Shown here piece by piece: positions 35,189 through 45,086 of a DNA stretch of 64,000 nucleotides; the stretch's first letter is position 1, and each line of letters begins with the position of its first letter. The stretch covers positions 26,918 through 90,917 of the forward strand of contig JAGPDF010000002.1 in NCBI GenBank assembly GCA_018057705.1. Reading direction: 5' to 3'. The stretch is from Thermoanaerobaculia bacterium. Its GTDB lineage: Bacteria; Acidobacteriota; Thermoanaerobaculia; Multivoradales; JAGPDF01. The notes under the pieces are model-generated. The model had not been told where the DNA came from. It saw only the letters and a list, made by a program, of their open reading frames with translations, and did not search any database. The translations under genes and the position numbers were made by a program.

Positions 35189-36097
35189 ATGCTGGAGATT
35201 CAGAACCTCGTCAAGGTCTATCCCGGGGGGGTGGCCGCTCTGCAGGGCATCTCGTTGCGGATTCCGCGCGGGATGTTCGGGCTGCTTGGGCCCAACGGTT
35301 CGGGCAAGTCCACTCTGATGCGGATTCTCGCGGGGCTTCTCGAGCCCTCTGCGGGGCGAGTGCTGTTCGATGGCACCGACATCGTGGCCCAGCCCGAGCG
35401 CATCTGGCCGCAGCTCGGGCATCTCCCGCAGTCGTTCGGCTTCTATCCGAACTCGACCGGCGAGGCGATGCTGCGGCACATGCTGCAGTTGAAGGGCGTC
35501 GCGGCGCCGCGCGGCCTCGCGGCACTCACCGCCGAGCTCCTGGAGCGGGTGAATCTCACCGCGGCGGCTCGTCGGAAGGTGAGGACCTACTCGGGCGGGA
35601 TGCGGCAGCGGCTCGGCATCGCGCAGGCGATCGCCGGCGATCCGGCGCTCATCATCGTCGACGAGCCGACGGCAGGTCTCGATCCGGAGGAGCGCGTGCG
35701 CTTCTACCGGCTCCTCGCCGAGCTCGCCGAGACGCGGACCATTCTGCTTTCGACCCACATCGTCGAGGACGTCGCGATGCTCTGTCCGCGCTTCGCCGTC
35801 ATCCGCCAGGGCCGCCTGCTCGCGACGACCACACCGGGTGAGGCGCGCGAGCTCCTCGTCGGGACGATGTACGAGGGCGAGGTCGAACGCACAGCGCTCG
35901 CGGAGCTGGCCGCGAGCCACTGCGTGACCCAGGCGCACCTCGTCGAAGGGCGCAATCGCGTCCGTCTGCATCTGCCGACGGGGGCTCCACCCGCCGGTTT
36001 CACTCCCGTCCCCCCGACGCTCGAGGACGCCTATCTGGTCTTGATCCGGCGCGCCGGCGAAGGCGACGAGCCGGCCCTCCTCCGGGCCGCCTCGTGA
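35189..36097 (+). CDS. ABC transporter ATP-binding protein
   Basis: A 302-residue ATPase: Walker A GPNGSGKSTL, signature TYSGGMRQR, Walker B LIIVDEPTAGLD, and switch His in STHIVED. It has the CcmA/NatA-like arrangement used by exporters with separate permeases. ATG 35189 follows GGAGAG. The stop overlaps the GTG of the permease-peptidase fusion, which is its evident partner. Together they form an ABC exporter of unknown cargo. Confidence 0.92.
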   Translation: MLEIQNLVKVYPGGVAALQGISLRIPRGMFGLLGPNGSGKSTLMRILAGLLEPSAGRVLFDGTDIVAQPERIWPQLGHLPQSFGFYPNSTGEAMLRHMLQLKGVAAPRGLAALTAELLERVNLTAAARRKVRTYSGGMRQRLGIAQAIAGDPALIIVDEPTAGLDPEERVRFYRLLAELAETRTILLSTHIVEDVAMLCPRFAVIRQGRLLATTTPGEARELLVGTMYEGEVERTALAELAASHCVTQAHLVEGRNRVRLHLPTGAPPAGFTPVPPTLEDAYLVLIRRAGEGDEPALLRAAS

Positions 36098-39000
36098 ACC
36101 GGACACGGCTCGCCGCGATCGCGGGGCACGAGGCCCGGACGCAGCTGCGGAGCCCGGCTTTCTGGGTCCTGCTCGTGATTCTCCTCGCCATCACGAGCAC
36201 GCTCAATCCGGTGGCGATGATCCCGTCGGGTGAGATCGAGGTGGGAGGCGAACGGGCGTTCGCCAACTCGCCGCATGCACTGGCGCAGAGCTTCGCCATC
36301 GGGAGCTTCTTCGCGTATACCTTTTTCGCCGCGCTGATGGCCGGGTTTGCGGTGATTCGCGACGACGAATCGGGGATCGGCGATCTCCTGCACGCCACGC
36401 CACTCACCGCCGGGGAACACGCCGTCGGCAAGCTCTCCGGTGTCGCGGCGGCTCTCGGCGTCGCGCTCGCCGTTCACCTCGCCTTTGCCCTCCTCTTCTA
36501 CGAGGGTCCGGCGCTCTTCGGGACCGGTTCCGCGGCGCACGGGCCGTTCCGGGCGATCGCCTATCTGGGCGCCGCGGCGCTTTTCGCCCTCCCGGGCATC
36601 GCGTGGACCGCCGCGGTCGCCTTTGCGATCGGCGCACGGAGCCGGCGGCCGATGGCGGTTTACGCCGTCCCGACCGTTCTCTTCGTCTACACGATCCTCA
36701 TCTCCTGGAACTTCGCTCCGGCGACGTTGGGGGCTGGATGGGACCGCCTGCTCGCGATCCTCGACCCGACGGCGATCCGCTGGCTCGATCGCGTCCTCTT
36801 CCGGATCGATCGCGGCGTGGCGTACTGGAACACCGCTGCGATCGAGTTCGACTGGACGTTCGTCCTCAATCGGCTGCTCGCGCTCGGCATCGCTGGCGGC
36901 GCGGTGGTGGCATCGATCCGCCGCCCCTCGAGCGCACGCCGGCGCCGTCGGGAGGCCCGCGACCTTCGGGCCCTTCTCGCTGCAGGTCCCCCTCCCGGCG
37001 CGCGCGCTCCGGACAACGCAAGCTTCCGTCCGCTCGCGGACCTGGCGATGACCGGCCGGGCCCCCGGGCTTCTCGCCGGGACGGGGACCATCCTGCGCGC
37101 GGAGGTGGGGGAGCTCTTCCGGCAACCGGCCCTCTACCTCTTCTCGGCCTTCCTGATGCTCGTCGTCGCGGAGGTCGCGGGAACGGAGGCCGGCCTCTTC
37201 GGCTCGCCCGTCCTGCTCACCGCCGGTGGCATCGCCGTGCGCTCCCTGCCGGTGGTGACCGTCCTCGTCTGCCTCTACCTGCTCTTCGTGGTCGTCGAAT
37301 CGATGCATCGCGACAGCGTCACCGGATTTGCGACCCTCTTTCACGCCGCCCCGGTCTCAGACACCGCGATCCTGCTCGGCAAGGGGCTGGCGAGCACGGC
37401 CGTCATCGCCGTGTTGAGCGGCGCCTGTGTCGGCGCCGGCCTGGCGTTGCTGCTCCTGCAGAACGGCGGGCGCATCGAGATCGGACCTCTGCTGCTGGTC
37501 TACGGTGCGGTGCTCGCACCCACCTACCTGCTGTGGGCCGCATTCGTGAGTGCGGTGATGGTCGTTCTGCGCAGCCGCAACGGGACGATCGCGATCGGGC
37601 TCGCTGCGCTCGCGGGAACGGCCGTCCTTTTCGTCACCGGCGGCCTGTCCTGGGTCACCAACTGGCCGCTCTGGGGGGCGTTGCGGTGGACCGACATGGG
37701 GACGTTCCCGCTGAATGGGCGGGCGCTCTTGTGGAACCGGGCGGCGGCGCTCGCCGTTACGCTCTTCCTGTTCCTACTCTCGCGAGCCCTCCTGGTGCGG
37801 ACCGAGCGCGACGCGGCGGCGAGCGCCACGCGGCTGCACCGCGGCCGCCTCGTGCGAGCTTCGCTGCGCCTCGTCCCTTTCCTGCTGCTGCCGCTCCTCA
37901 TCCAGGGATTTCTCGCCATCGGGATTCGCCAGGGCGCCGAAGGGGAACCCGAGATCGCCCGCGCCGCCGACTACTTCCGGCGGAATGTCGCGGCCTGGAG
38001 CGCCGTCGAGCCGCCGCGGCTCGCCCGCATCGATCTGCGGATCGACCTCGAGCCGGCGGAGCGTCGGATGGCGCTCGAGGGCTCCTACGAGCTCGAGAAC
38101 GCGACGGCGGAGCCGATGGCCCGGCTGCCGTTCACGCTCGGGAGCTCTTTCGGGACGGTCGCCTGGAGGATCGAGGGTGCCGCACCCGAGGTCGAGGGCC
38201 GCTCCGGCCTGGACGTGCTCACCCTTCAACGGCCGCTCGCGCCGGGCGAAACGGTGCGTGTGGACTTCGCCTACGAGGCGACCTATCCGCGCGGCTTCAG
38301 CCGCAGCGGTGGCGGTGCCGGCACGTTCATCCTGCCGGCGGGCGTTCTCCTGTCGACTCACCGCGGCGAGTTTCTGCCCGTGCCCGGTTTCGTCGCGCCG
38401 GCAAGTGATGTCGATGCCACCGAAGGCGCCAGCCTCTCGCCGCCCCCCTCGCCCGGGTCGCGCGCCCCTTCTTTCGAGACTCGCGTGGAGGTCTCGGTGC
38501 CGAGCGACTACTCGGTGACCTCGGTGGGTGTGCAGCGACGCGAGTGGTCGGCCGCCGGGCGCCGGCATGCGGTCTGGGAGAGCGCGCGCCCGGTCGCGGC
38601 CCTGAGCCTGATGGCGGGGCGCTGGGAGATTCGCCGCGAGGGCGACAACGCGGTCTACTTCCACCCCGGGCACGCCGAAAAGGTCGACGAGATCCTCGCG
38701 ACGCTGGGAGCCGCGCGGGCGCGCTTCTCGGAGTGGTTCCATCCCTATCCCTGGAAGGAGCTGCGTCTGGCCGAGTTTCCCGACCTCGACACCGAAGCGA
38801 CGTCCTATCCGACCCTGATCAGCTTCTCGGAAGGGATCGGCTTTCTCGACGCCGGCGAGGGACCGGGGGGGGTGGTCTTCAGCGTCACCGCGCACGAGGT
38901 CGCCCACCAGTGGTGGGGACATCTCCTGCCCGCCGCCGAGGGACCGGGAACCGGGCTCCTGGTCGAAGGGCTGGCGCACTACTCGGCGCTTCTGCTGCAC

Positions 39001-39693
39001 GAGTCCGAGCTCGGAGCCGCCTCGCGCATCGCCTTCGCCTGCGAGCTCGAGCGGCTCTACCTCGAGCAGCGCCGGGCGAGCGAACGACCCGTGCTCGTAG
39101 CCGAGGAGGGCCGCCCCGGAGACGAAGCGACGCTGGCGCTCAAGGGGGCCTGGGTGCTCTGGATGCTGCACGGCGAGCTCGGCCGGGAGGCGATGCTGGC
39201 GGGCCTGCGCGACCTCGTCGGCCGCCACGCCGAGAGCAGGATCGAGGCGACTCCCGAAGACCTCCTGTCAGCGCTCGCGGCGCAGGCGAAGGATCCGGCC
39301 GCGCTGCGGAGCTTCGCCGCACCCTGGTTGACGCAAGTCGTTCTGCCCGAGTTCGAGGTGACCGGCGCCGCAGTCGAGAGGACTGCGGCCGGCTGGCGGG
39401 CGCGCGCCACGGTGCGCAACGTCGGCACCGGCCAGGTCACGGTCGAGGTCGCGGCGCTCGGCCCCGGCTCCGACCCTGCGGCGGAGATGGCTCCTGGCGC
39501 CGGGAACCCCCGGCTGCGCACCGCTCGTCTCGGACCGGGGCGCGCCGAAACGCTCGAATGGTCGCTCGACTTCCGGCCCGCCCGCATCGAGGTCGATCCT
39601 GGCGCCCGCGTTCTCCAGCGGAACCGGGAAAGGGCCCGGGCCGACCTCGACGGCGAGCCGATCCTTGCCTCGCTGCAAGTACCCGCGCTGTAA
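36094..39693 (+). CDS. ABC permease fused to an M1-family aminopeptidase
   Basis: A 1199-residue fusion. The N-terminal 600 residues contain two sets of about six membrane helices each, with a cytoplasmic stretch near residues 285-330, resembling ABC-2 permease halves. The C-terminal 550 residues are an M1 metallopeptidase on the outer side of the membrane. The zinc site is intact: H934, E935 and H938 in HEVAHQWWGH, with E958 in EGLAHYS. It is coupled to the ATPase by GTGA. A transporter linked to a peptidase suggests processing or extrusion of peptides, or folding control at the envelope. The substrate is unknown. Confidence 0.88.
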   Translation: MNRTRLAAIAGHEARTQLRSPAFWVLLVILLAITSTLNPVAMIPSGEIEVGGERAFANSPHALAQSFAIGSFFAYTFFAALMAGFAVIRDDESGIGDLLHATPLTAGEHAVGKLSGVAAALGVALAVHLAFALLFYEGPALFGTGSAAHGPFRAIAYLGAAALFALPGIAWTAAVAFAIGARSRRPMAVYAVPTVLFVYTILISWNFAPATLGAGWDRLLAILDPTAIRWLDRVLFRIDRGVAYWNTAAIEFDWTFVLNRLLALGIAGGAVVASIRRPSSARRRRREARDLRALLAAGPPPGARAPDNASFRPLADLAMTGRAPGLLAGTGTILRAEVGELFRQPALYLFSAFLMLVVAEVAGTEAGLFGSPVLLTAGGIAVRSLPVVTVLVCLYLLFVVVESMHRDSVTGFATLFHAAPVSDTAILLGKGLASTAVIAVLSGACVGAGLALLLLQNGGRIEIGPLLLVYGAVLAPTYLLWAAFVSAVMVVLRSRNGTIAIGLAALAGTAVLFVTGGLSWVTNWPLWGALRWTDMGTFPLNGRALLWNRAAALAVTLFLFLLSRALLVRTERDAAASATRLHRGRLVRASLRLVPFLLLPLLIQGFLAIGIRQGAEGEPEIARAADYFRRNVAAWSAVEPPRLARIDLRIDLEPAERRMALEGSYELENATAEPMARLPFTLGSSFGTVAWRIEGAAPEVEGRSGLDVLTLQRPLAPGETVRVDFAYEATYPRGFSRSGGGAGTFILPAGVLLSTHRGEFLPVPGFVAPASDVDATEGASLSPPPSPGSRAPSFETRVEVSVPSDYSVTSVGVQRREWSAAGRRHAVWESARPVAALSLMAGRWEIRREGDNAVYFHPGHAEKVDEILATLGAARARFSEWFHPYPWKELRLAEFPDLDTEATSYPTLISFSEGIGFLDAGEGPGGVVFSVTAHEVAHQWWGHLLPAAEGPGTGLLVEGLAHYSALLLHESELGAASRIAFACELERLYLEQRRASERPVLVAEEGRPGDEATLALKGAWVLWMLHGELGREAMLAGLRDLVGRHAESRIEATPEDLLSALAAQAKDPAALRSFAAPWLTQVVLPEFEVTGAAVERTAAGWRARATVRNVGTGQVTVEVAALGPGSDPAAEMAPGAGNPRLRTARLGPGRAETLEWSLDFRPARIEVDPGARVLQRNRERARADLDGEPILASLQVPAL

Positions 39694-39744
39694 GAATCCC
39701 CTGTGGCAGGCGTAGTACGAGTGAAGAGGGAAGGAGAACCGACC

Positions 39745-40359
39745 GTGCAAGGGCGACCGCAACCGCAGGACCCAGAAGCCTCTCGATTCGGACCCGCCGG
39801 GGGATCTCCCCCGGAGGGCACGGCCGATCCGGCCCAGTTCCTCGCGGAGCTCTTCCGCGAGCACTACGACAAGGTCTTCCGCGCCGCCTACCGGATCACC
39901 GGCAATGCCATGGACGCCGAAGACGTCCTGCAGTCGGTCTTCCTGCGTCTCGCCCGCCGGCAGGAGGTCGAGCCGCTGGGCGAGGAGGCCGCCGGGTACT
40001 TCTACCGCTCGGCGGTAAACGCCGCCCTCGACGTCGTGCGCTCGCGCCAGCGCGCCGGCTGGGCGCCGCTCGAAGAGGCGGAGTTGCCGCGCTCGACCGC
40101 GAACGCTCTCGCCGGGGCCGAGTTCGAGCCCGAGCGCGAGCGGCGCCTGAAACAGCTCCGCAAGACCCTGCGCCTCGCGGTGGCGCGCCTTTCGCCGCGC
40201 GCCGCCGAAGTCTTCACCCTGCGCTACTTCGAAGGCCTCGGCAACCAGGAGATCGCCGAGCTCCTGGGCAGTTCCCAGGGGGTCGTCGCCGTCCTCCTCC
40301 ATCGCACCCGCTACCGTCTGCGCAAAGAGATCACCCGCCTCATGGGAGAAGCGTCATGA
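39745..40359 (+). CDS. ECF-type RNA polymerase sigma factor
   Basis: A 204-residue sigma-70 family member. Region 2 is around AAYRITGNAMDAEDVLQSVFLRL, and region 4 has SPRAAEVFTLRYFEGLGNQEIAELL with a helix-turn-helix. Start GTG 39745 is preferred because AAGGAG sits 8 bp upstream; GTG at 39703 and 39721 are in frame too. The stop overlaps the ATG of a membrane protein with zinc-finger and FecR parts, which is the likely anti-sigma factor. Target genes are not known. Confidence 0.88.
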   Translation: MQGRPQPQDPEASRFGPAGGSPPEGTADPAQFLAELFREHYDKVFRAAYRITGNAMDAEDVLQSVFLRLARRQEVEPLGEEAAGYFYRSAVNAALDVVRSRQRAGWAPLEEAELPRSTANALAGAEFEPERERRLKQLRKTLRLAVARLSPRAAEVFTLRYFEGLGNQEIAELLGSSQGVVAVLLHRTRYRLRKEITRLMGEAS

Positions 40360-43190
40360 AGTCCGAAGAGCGTTTCGAGCAGGCCGTCGCCGCCGTCCGT
40401 GATGAGTCGATCGATCCCCGCACCGTCGAGACGGCGGGGGAGCGCGTCTGGGCCCGTCTCACCAGCGAAGTGCGAGCCGCCGCCGACTCCGGGGTCTCCG
40501 GGGAGCCCGCCCAGGCAGAATCGCACCGGATTCTCGGTTGCGAGGGTTTTCGCGAGCTGATGCCGGCCTATCTCCTCGGCGCCCTCGCCGAGCCGAAGCG
40601 CGTGCTGCTCGAAGACCATACCCGCGAGTGCCTGCCCTGCCGACGGGCCCTCGCAGCCGCGCGCCAGGCGAAGGCGGCGGTCCGTCCGGCTGCGGCTGGT
40701 GAGCCGGCGCGTGTCCGGCGCGGACACAGCGCCGGCTTCGGGTCCGGAACACGCCGCTGGGCGCTGGCCGCCGGTCTGGCGGGGGTCGCGTTGCTGTCGG
40801 GCTTCCTCGTGCGGCAGGCCGGCGTCGGCTATCTCGGCGCGGCGCCGTCCGTGACCGTACGGTCGATCTCCGGCGAGCTTGCCGTCGTCGCCGACGGCGA
40901 GGTCCGTCCGGCGGTCGCCGGCGAGCGCATCGCGAGCTCGCAGCTGGTGCGTACCGCCCAGGGTTCGGGCGCGGTGCTCGAGCTCGCCGACGGCTCGCAG
41001 ATCGAGCTCGCCGAACGCTCCGAGCTCGGCCTCGGCCGGCGCTGGGACGGCACGATCCTCGCGCTCGAGCGTGGCAGCCTCATCGTCGAGGCCGCGAAGC
41101 AGCGGCGCGGCCATCTCTACGTCGATACCGGCGACTGCCGGGTGTCGGTGGTCGGCACGATCTTCTCGGTGAATCATGGGGCGAAGGGTTCTCGCGTCTC
41201 GGTGATCGAGGGCGAGGTGCATGTCCGCCAGGGCGCCGAGCTCGCCGTCCTGCTTCCCGGGCAGCAGCTCGCCACCGGACATCGCCTCGCCGCCGTTCCG
41301 GTCGCCGAGGAGATCTCCTGGAGTCGCGATGCGGCGCGTTACCGCGAGCGCCTGGCGGCATTGAAGAGCCTCGGCCGCGAGCTCGACCTGGCACTGGTGC
41401 CGGCGTCGGCTCGCACCTCGGCGCGCCTCCTCGATCTCGTCCCGGCCGGCACCGGGGTCTACGTCGCGTTGCCCAATCTCTCGCAGTCGCTCGGGACGGC
41501 CTGGCAGCTCGTGCAGCAGCGGGTGGCGGAGAACCCGATTCTCGGCGAGTGGTGGAGCGAGCACTTCGCGGATCCCGCCGACGAGGCCGAGATCGCGCAG
41601 GCGATCGCCGAGCTCGAGCGCTTCGGCAGCGAGCTCGGGAACGAGATCGTGATCGCGATCGACACCGCGATCGCCGCCGATTCCGATGAGCAGGCTCCGC
41701 ACAACGCTCCGGTGCTGCTCTCCGAGGTTGCGGACCCGGCGCGCTTCTCGCCGCTCCTCGACGAAGAGATCGCGCGTCTGAACGCCCTGCCGGCGTCCGG
41801 TGGCAGCGGGACCGAAGGCGGGAACCCGACGGACGCCCCGCGCATCCGGCGCATCGCCGATCCGTCCAGCGAGACCGCCGGCACGGACGAGCTCCTCGTC
41901 TGGCTGACCGGCGATCTGCTCCTCGCGTCGCCCTCCGCGGCACCGCTCGCCGCGGTGCAGGCCGGGCTGGCCTCGGGCAGCAACGCGTTCGTCGGCACGC
42001 CCTTCCACAGCCGGTTGGCCGGGGTCTACTCGGGTGGCGTGGAGTGGTTGGTCGGCGTCGACCTGGCGGCGATCGTCGCCCAGGTCGCAGAAGAGAGCTC
42101 GAGCGACGGCGAGGAGTCGCGTCGGGCGCTCGAGCACCTCGGTCTCGCCGACGCCGAGTTCCTGATCCTCGACAGTCGGAGCGCCGCGGGCGAGACGCAG
42201 AATCGCGCCCATCTCGGATTCCGTCAGGAGCGTCGGGGGATCGCCTCCTGGCTCGCCGAACCGGCCCCTGTCGGGGCGCTCGACTTCGTCTCGCCCGCCG
42301 CGCACCTCGCGGTGGGCGGCGTCCTCAAGGAGCCGGCGGCGATGCTCGATGACCTTCTCGCCCTGGTCGAAGCGACCGCTCCGGAGGGTGCGGACGCCGC
42401 GTCCTCGCCCCTGCGGCAGCTGGCCGACTTCGAATCGGAGCACGGGCTCTCGCTGCGCGAAGACCTTGCTGCGACCCTGGGCGGCGACTTCGCCTTCGCC
42501 CTCGACGGGCCGTGGCTGCCGATGCCCTCCTGGAAGCTGGTGCTCGAGGTCAACGACGCCGGCCGGTTGCAGTCGACCCTGGTGACGCTGGTCGAGGAGT
42601 GGAATCGCGCCGCCGCGGCCGCGTCGGCTGGCGATGGACAGGAAGTTCCGACCCTGACCCTGACGCAGGAGGCGATCGACGGAAACGTCGTCTACGACCT
42701 GCAGACCTCGGCCGGGTCGGGTCTCGCGCACTTCCTCTTCATCGACGGCTACCTCGTCGTCGGCCCGTCGCGGGCCCTGCTCGTCGAAGCCGTGGCGCAG
42801 CGCGCGGCGGGGGTGACGCTCATCGCCTCGAGCGCCTTCCTCGACCTGCTGCCTCACGACGGTCAGGCGCACTACTCGGGCCTCGTCTACCAGAACCTCG
42901 GTGGCGCGATGGGCGCTCTGGGTGAGTTTCTCGGCAGCCAGGGTGGCATCCCGGAGGCCGAGCGCGAGCGCCTGACCGCGCTCGTCGGCGACGGCGGTGC
43001 GACCGTCGCGGTGGCCTACGGCGAAATCCAGGGCGTCACGCTCTCGACGCGCGGCGCGCACGGCCCGATGGGTCTGTCGTTCGAGAGTCTCCTCGCCGTC
43101 GGCGGGATTCTCGGCGGCTTCGACGACGAAGCGGAGACGGGAGGCCCGGCAGGGCAGACCGACGAAACTCCGGCCGGTCCGCAGGCGTAG
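40356..43190 (+). CDS. FecR-type anti-sigma-like protein with large C-terminal region
   Basis: A 944-residue protein. Residues 60-100 hold a zf-HC2-like anti-sigma element (H88, C92, C95 in HTRECLPC, with C62 upstream). A membrane helix follows at about 129-147. A FecR domain spans roughly 155-275 (LELADGSQIELAERSELGLG, VVGTIFSVNHG). The remaining 600 residues form a repetitive extracytoplasmic part resembling DUF3352 (PAGTGVYVALPNLSQSLGTA). The stop-start overlap with the sigma gene indicates coupled production. It would bind the sigma factor inside and sense something outside. Most anti-sigma partners are far smaller. Confidence 0.75.
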   Translation: MKSEERFEQAVAAVRDESIDPRTVETAGERVWARLTSEVRAAADSGVSGEPAQAESHRILGCEGFRELMPAYLLGALAEPKRVLLEDHTRECLPCRRALAAARQAKAAVRPAAAGEPARVRRGHSAGFGSGTRRWALAAGLAGVALLSGFLVRQAGVGYLGAAPSVTVRSISGELAVVADGEVRPAVAGERIASSQLVRTAQGSGAVLELADGSQIELAERSELGLGRRWDGTILALERGSLIVEAAKQRRGHLYVDTGDCRVSVVGTIFSVNHGAKGSRVSVIEGEVHVRQGAELAVLLPGQQLATGHRLAAVPVAEEISWSRDAARYRERLAALKSLGRELDLALVPASARTSARLLDLVPAGTGVYVALPNLSQSLGTAWQLVQQRVAENPILGEWWSEHFADPADEAEIAQAIAELERFGSELGNEIVIAIDTAIAADSDEQAPHNAPVLLSEVADPARFSPLLDEEIARLNALPASGGSGTEGGNPTDAPRIRRIADPSSETAGTDELLVWLTGDLLLASPSAAPLAAVQAGLASGSNAFVGTPFHSRLAGVYSGGVEWLVGVDLAAIVAQVAEESSSDGEESRRALEHLGLADAEFLILDSRSAAGETQNRAHLGFRQERRGIASWLAEPAPVGALDFVSPAAHLAVGGVLKEPAAMLDDLLALVEATAPEGADAASSPLRQLADFESEHGLSLREDLAATLGGDFAFALDGPWLPMPSWKLVLEVNDAGRLQSTLVTLVEEWNRAAAAASAGDGQEVPTLTLTQEAIDGNVVYDLQTSAGSGLAHFLFIDGYLVVGPSRALLVEAVAQRAAGVTLIASSAFLDLLPHDGQAHYSGLVYQNLGGAMGALGEFLGSQGGIPEAERERLTALVGDGGATVAVAYGEIQGVTLSTRGAHGPMGLSFESLLAVGGILGGFDDEAETGGPAGQTDETPAGPQA

Positions 43191-43204
43191 AGTTCCGGGT
43201 GTTG

Positions 43205-44200
43205 ATGCCTACACCACTGCTCGAGCTCGAAGGGCTGGAAGTCCGCCTGGCAGGGCGAGCGATCCTGAAGGGCCTCACGGGATCGCTCTCCGGCCAGGTG
43301 GTCGGTCTGTTGGGGCCCAACGGCGCCGGCAAGACCACCCTGTTCAATACCATCCTCGGTTTCTACGAGCCTTCGGCCGGCCGGGCGCGCGTCCTCGGAC
43401 GTGACATCGCGACCGAGGCCGGTGCGGTCCGCGAGCGCCTCGGCTACATGCCCGAGAGCGAGTCGTTCGTGTCGGGGCTCTCGGCGGTCCGCTTCGTGCG
43501 CATGATGGCCGAGCTCTCGGGCCTGCCGCCGCGAGCGGCGCTCGAGCGGGCGCACGAGGCGCTGTTCTACGTCGGCCTGGGCGAGGCGCGCTATCGCAAG
43601 CTCGAGACCTACTCGCTCGGCATGAAGCAGCTCGCCAAGCTCGCCCAGGCGATCGCGCACGGGCCGGAGCTGCTGCTGCTCGACGAGCCGACCAACGGCC
43701 TCGACCCCTCGGCGCGCCAGCGCATGCTCGGCCTGGTGCGCGAGATCGCGGCGTCGGGCGTGCGCATCATCCTCTCCTCGCACCTTCTTCGCGATGTCGA
43801 GAGCTGCTGCGACGAGGTCATCGTGCTCAAGGACGGCAAGGTCGCGACGATCGCCAACCTCGCCGAGGAGCGCGCCAGCCAGCGCCGCTTCCTCGAGATC
43901 GAGACCCGCGGCGGCGAAAACGGCACCTATCCTGCCCGTCTCGCCGAGCTCGGCTGCGAGGTCGCGGAGCTCTCGAACCGCAAGCTCAAGGTCGTGCTGC
44001 CCGCCACCGTCGACGTGCGCATGCTGTATACCGTCGCGAGCGAGCAGGGCGTGCAGCTGCGCCGCCTGTCGTCCTCCCGCAACTCGCTCGAGCATCTCTT
44101 CCTGCGCGCCATGGAATCCAACGACTCCGGCGACCTCGCCGGGCCCGCTGTCCCTGCCGCCTCGGCAGACAAACCGGAGGCCCCCCTTGCCGGTCTATGA
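43205..44200 (+). CDS. ABC transporter ATP-binding protein
   Basis: A 331-residue ATPase with Walker A GPNGAGKTTL, a Walker B core LLLLDEPTNGLDPSA, and switch His in SSHLLRD. The usual LSGG signature is YSLGMKQ. The C-terminal 100 residues (ERASQRRFLEIET, VRMLYTVASEQ) resemble the regulatory tail of exporter ATPases. ATG 43205 is used; GTG 43199 also opens the frame. Its 3' end overlaps the next permease by 14 bp, so they form an ATPase-permease pair. Confidence 0.9.
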   Translation: MPTPLLELEGLEVRLAGRAILKGLTGSLSGQVVGLLGPNGAGKTTLFNTILGFYEPSAGRARVLGRDIATEAGAVRERLGYMPESESFVSGLSAVRFVRMMAELSGLPPRAALERAHEALFYVGLGEARYRKLETYSLGMKQLAKLAQAIAHGPELLLLDEPTNGLDPSARQRMLGLVREIAASGVRIILSSHLLRDVESCCDEVIVLKDGKVATIANLAEERASQRRFLEIETRGGENGTYPARLAELGCEVAELSNRKLKVVLPATVDVRMLYTVASEQGVQLRRLSSSRNSLEHLFLRAMESNDSGDLAGPAVPAASADKPEAPLAGL

Positions 44201-45086
44201 CCACCGCTACCGCGGCTGGAGCGGCGAACGCCGCAGCGGGCGCTTTCGCATCTGGACGGTGGCGCGCTTCGCGCTCGGCGACCTCTGGAAGTCCCGGCTG
44301 GCGCTGCTCCTCTTCATCGTGGCGCTGCTGCCGCCGCTCTTTTTCGCCGGCATGATCTACCTCGCGAGCAACGTCGAGATGCTGACCGCGGTGGGATTCA
44401 ACGTCGTGGGCCCCGGCGTCGACGCGAGCTGGATGGCGATCGACAAGGAGCCGTTCTTCTGGTTCCTGGTCTGGCAGTCGAGCTTCGCCTTCTTCCTCTC
44501 GGCATTCATCGGCCCGACGCTGGTGGCGCCGGATCTCGCGCACAACGCGTTGCCGCTCTTCCTGTCGCGCCCGCTCTCGCGCTCCGACTACATCCTGGGC
44601 AAGCTCCTGGTGCTCCTGCTGCCGCTCTCGGCGGTGACGTGGATTCCGGGCCTGCTTCTCCTCGGGCTGCAGACCTCGCTCGCCGGCACCGGTTGGCTCG
44701 GCGAGCACTGGCGGCTGGTTCCGGCGGTCGTCTTCGGGTCGTGGATCTGGATCCTCCTTCTCGCGGTTCTGGCGATCGCCATCTCGGCCTGGGTCAAGTG
44801 GCGTCCGGTCGCGACCGGCATGCTCTTCGGCATCTTCATCCTCGGCGAGGCGTTCGGCAAGGCGATCGAAGAGATCGCCGGCTTCCGCTGGGGGAAGCTC
44901 CTGGCGATCGACGACGTCGTGCAGACGATCTGGGCGAGCCTTTTCGGCGGCATCGACTTCCTCGGGCGGGAGTACCCCGAGAATCCGCTGCCGGTCGCCT
45001 CGTGCTGGCTGATGCTCGGCTGCATCCTGGCCGCTGCGGTCTGGATGCTGCATCGCAAGGTGCGCGCCTGCGAGGTTTCGCGATGA
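44187..45086 (+). CDS. ABC-2-type permease
   Basis: A 299-residue membrane protein with about six helices ([54 protein letters not shown] and others). The start is TTG 44187, with GGAGG 6 bp upstream; it overlaps the preceding ATPase. Residues [19 protein letters not shown] are the ABC-2 pattern between helices. It is coupled to the next ATPase by ATGA. Cargo unknown. Confidence 0.85.
   Translation: MPVYDHRYRGWSGERRSGRFRIWTVARFALGDLWKSRLALLLFIVALLPPLFFAGMIYLASNVEMLTAVGFNVVGPGVDASWMAIDKEPFFWFLVWQSSFAFFLSAFIGPTLVAPDLAHNALPLFLSRPLSRSDYILGKLLVLLLPLSAVTWIPGLLLLGLQTSLAGTGWLGEHWRLVPAVVFGSWIWILLLAVLAIAISAWVKWRPVATGMLFGIFILGEAFGKAIEEIAGFRWGKLLAIDDVVQTIWASLFGGIDFLGREYPENPLPVASCWLMLGCILAAAVWMLHRKVRACEVSR

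Noticed and set aside
38544-40355. In-frame extension of the FecR-type protein upstream through the sigma and M1 genes
   Set aside because: Only the part from ATG 40356 encodes recognised domains. The rest overlaps two real genes in another frame.
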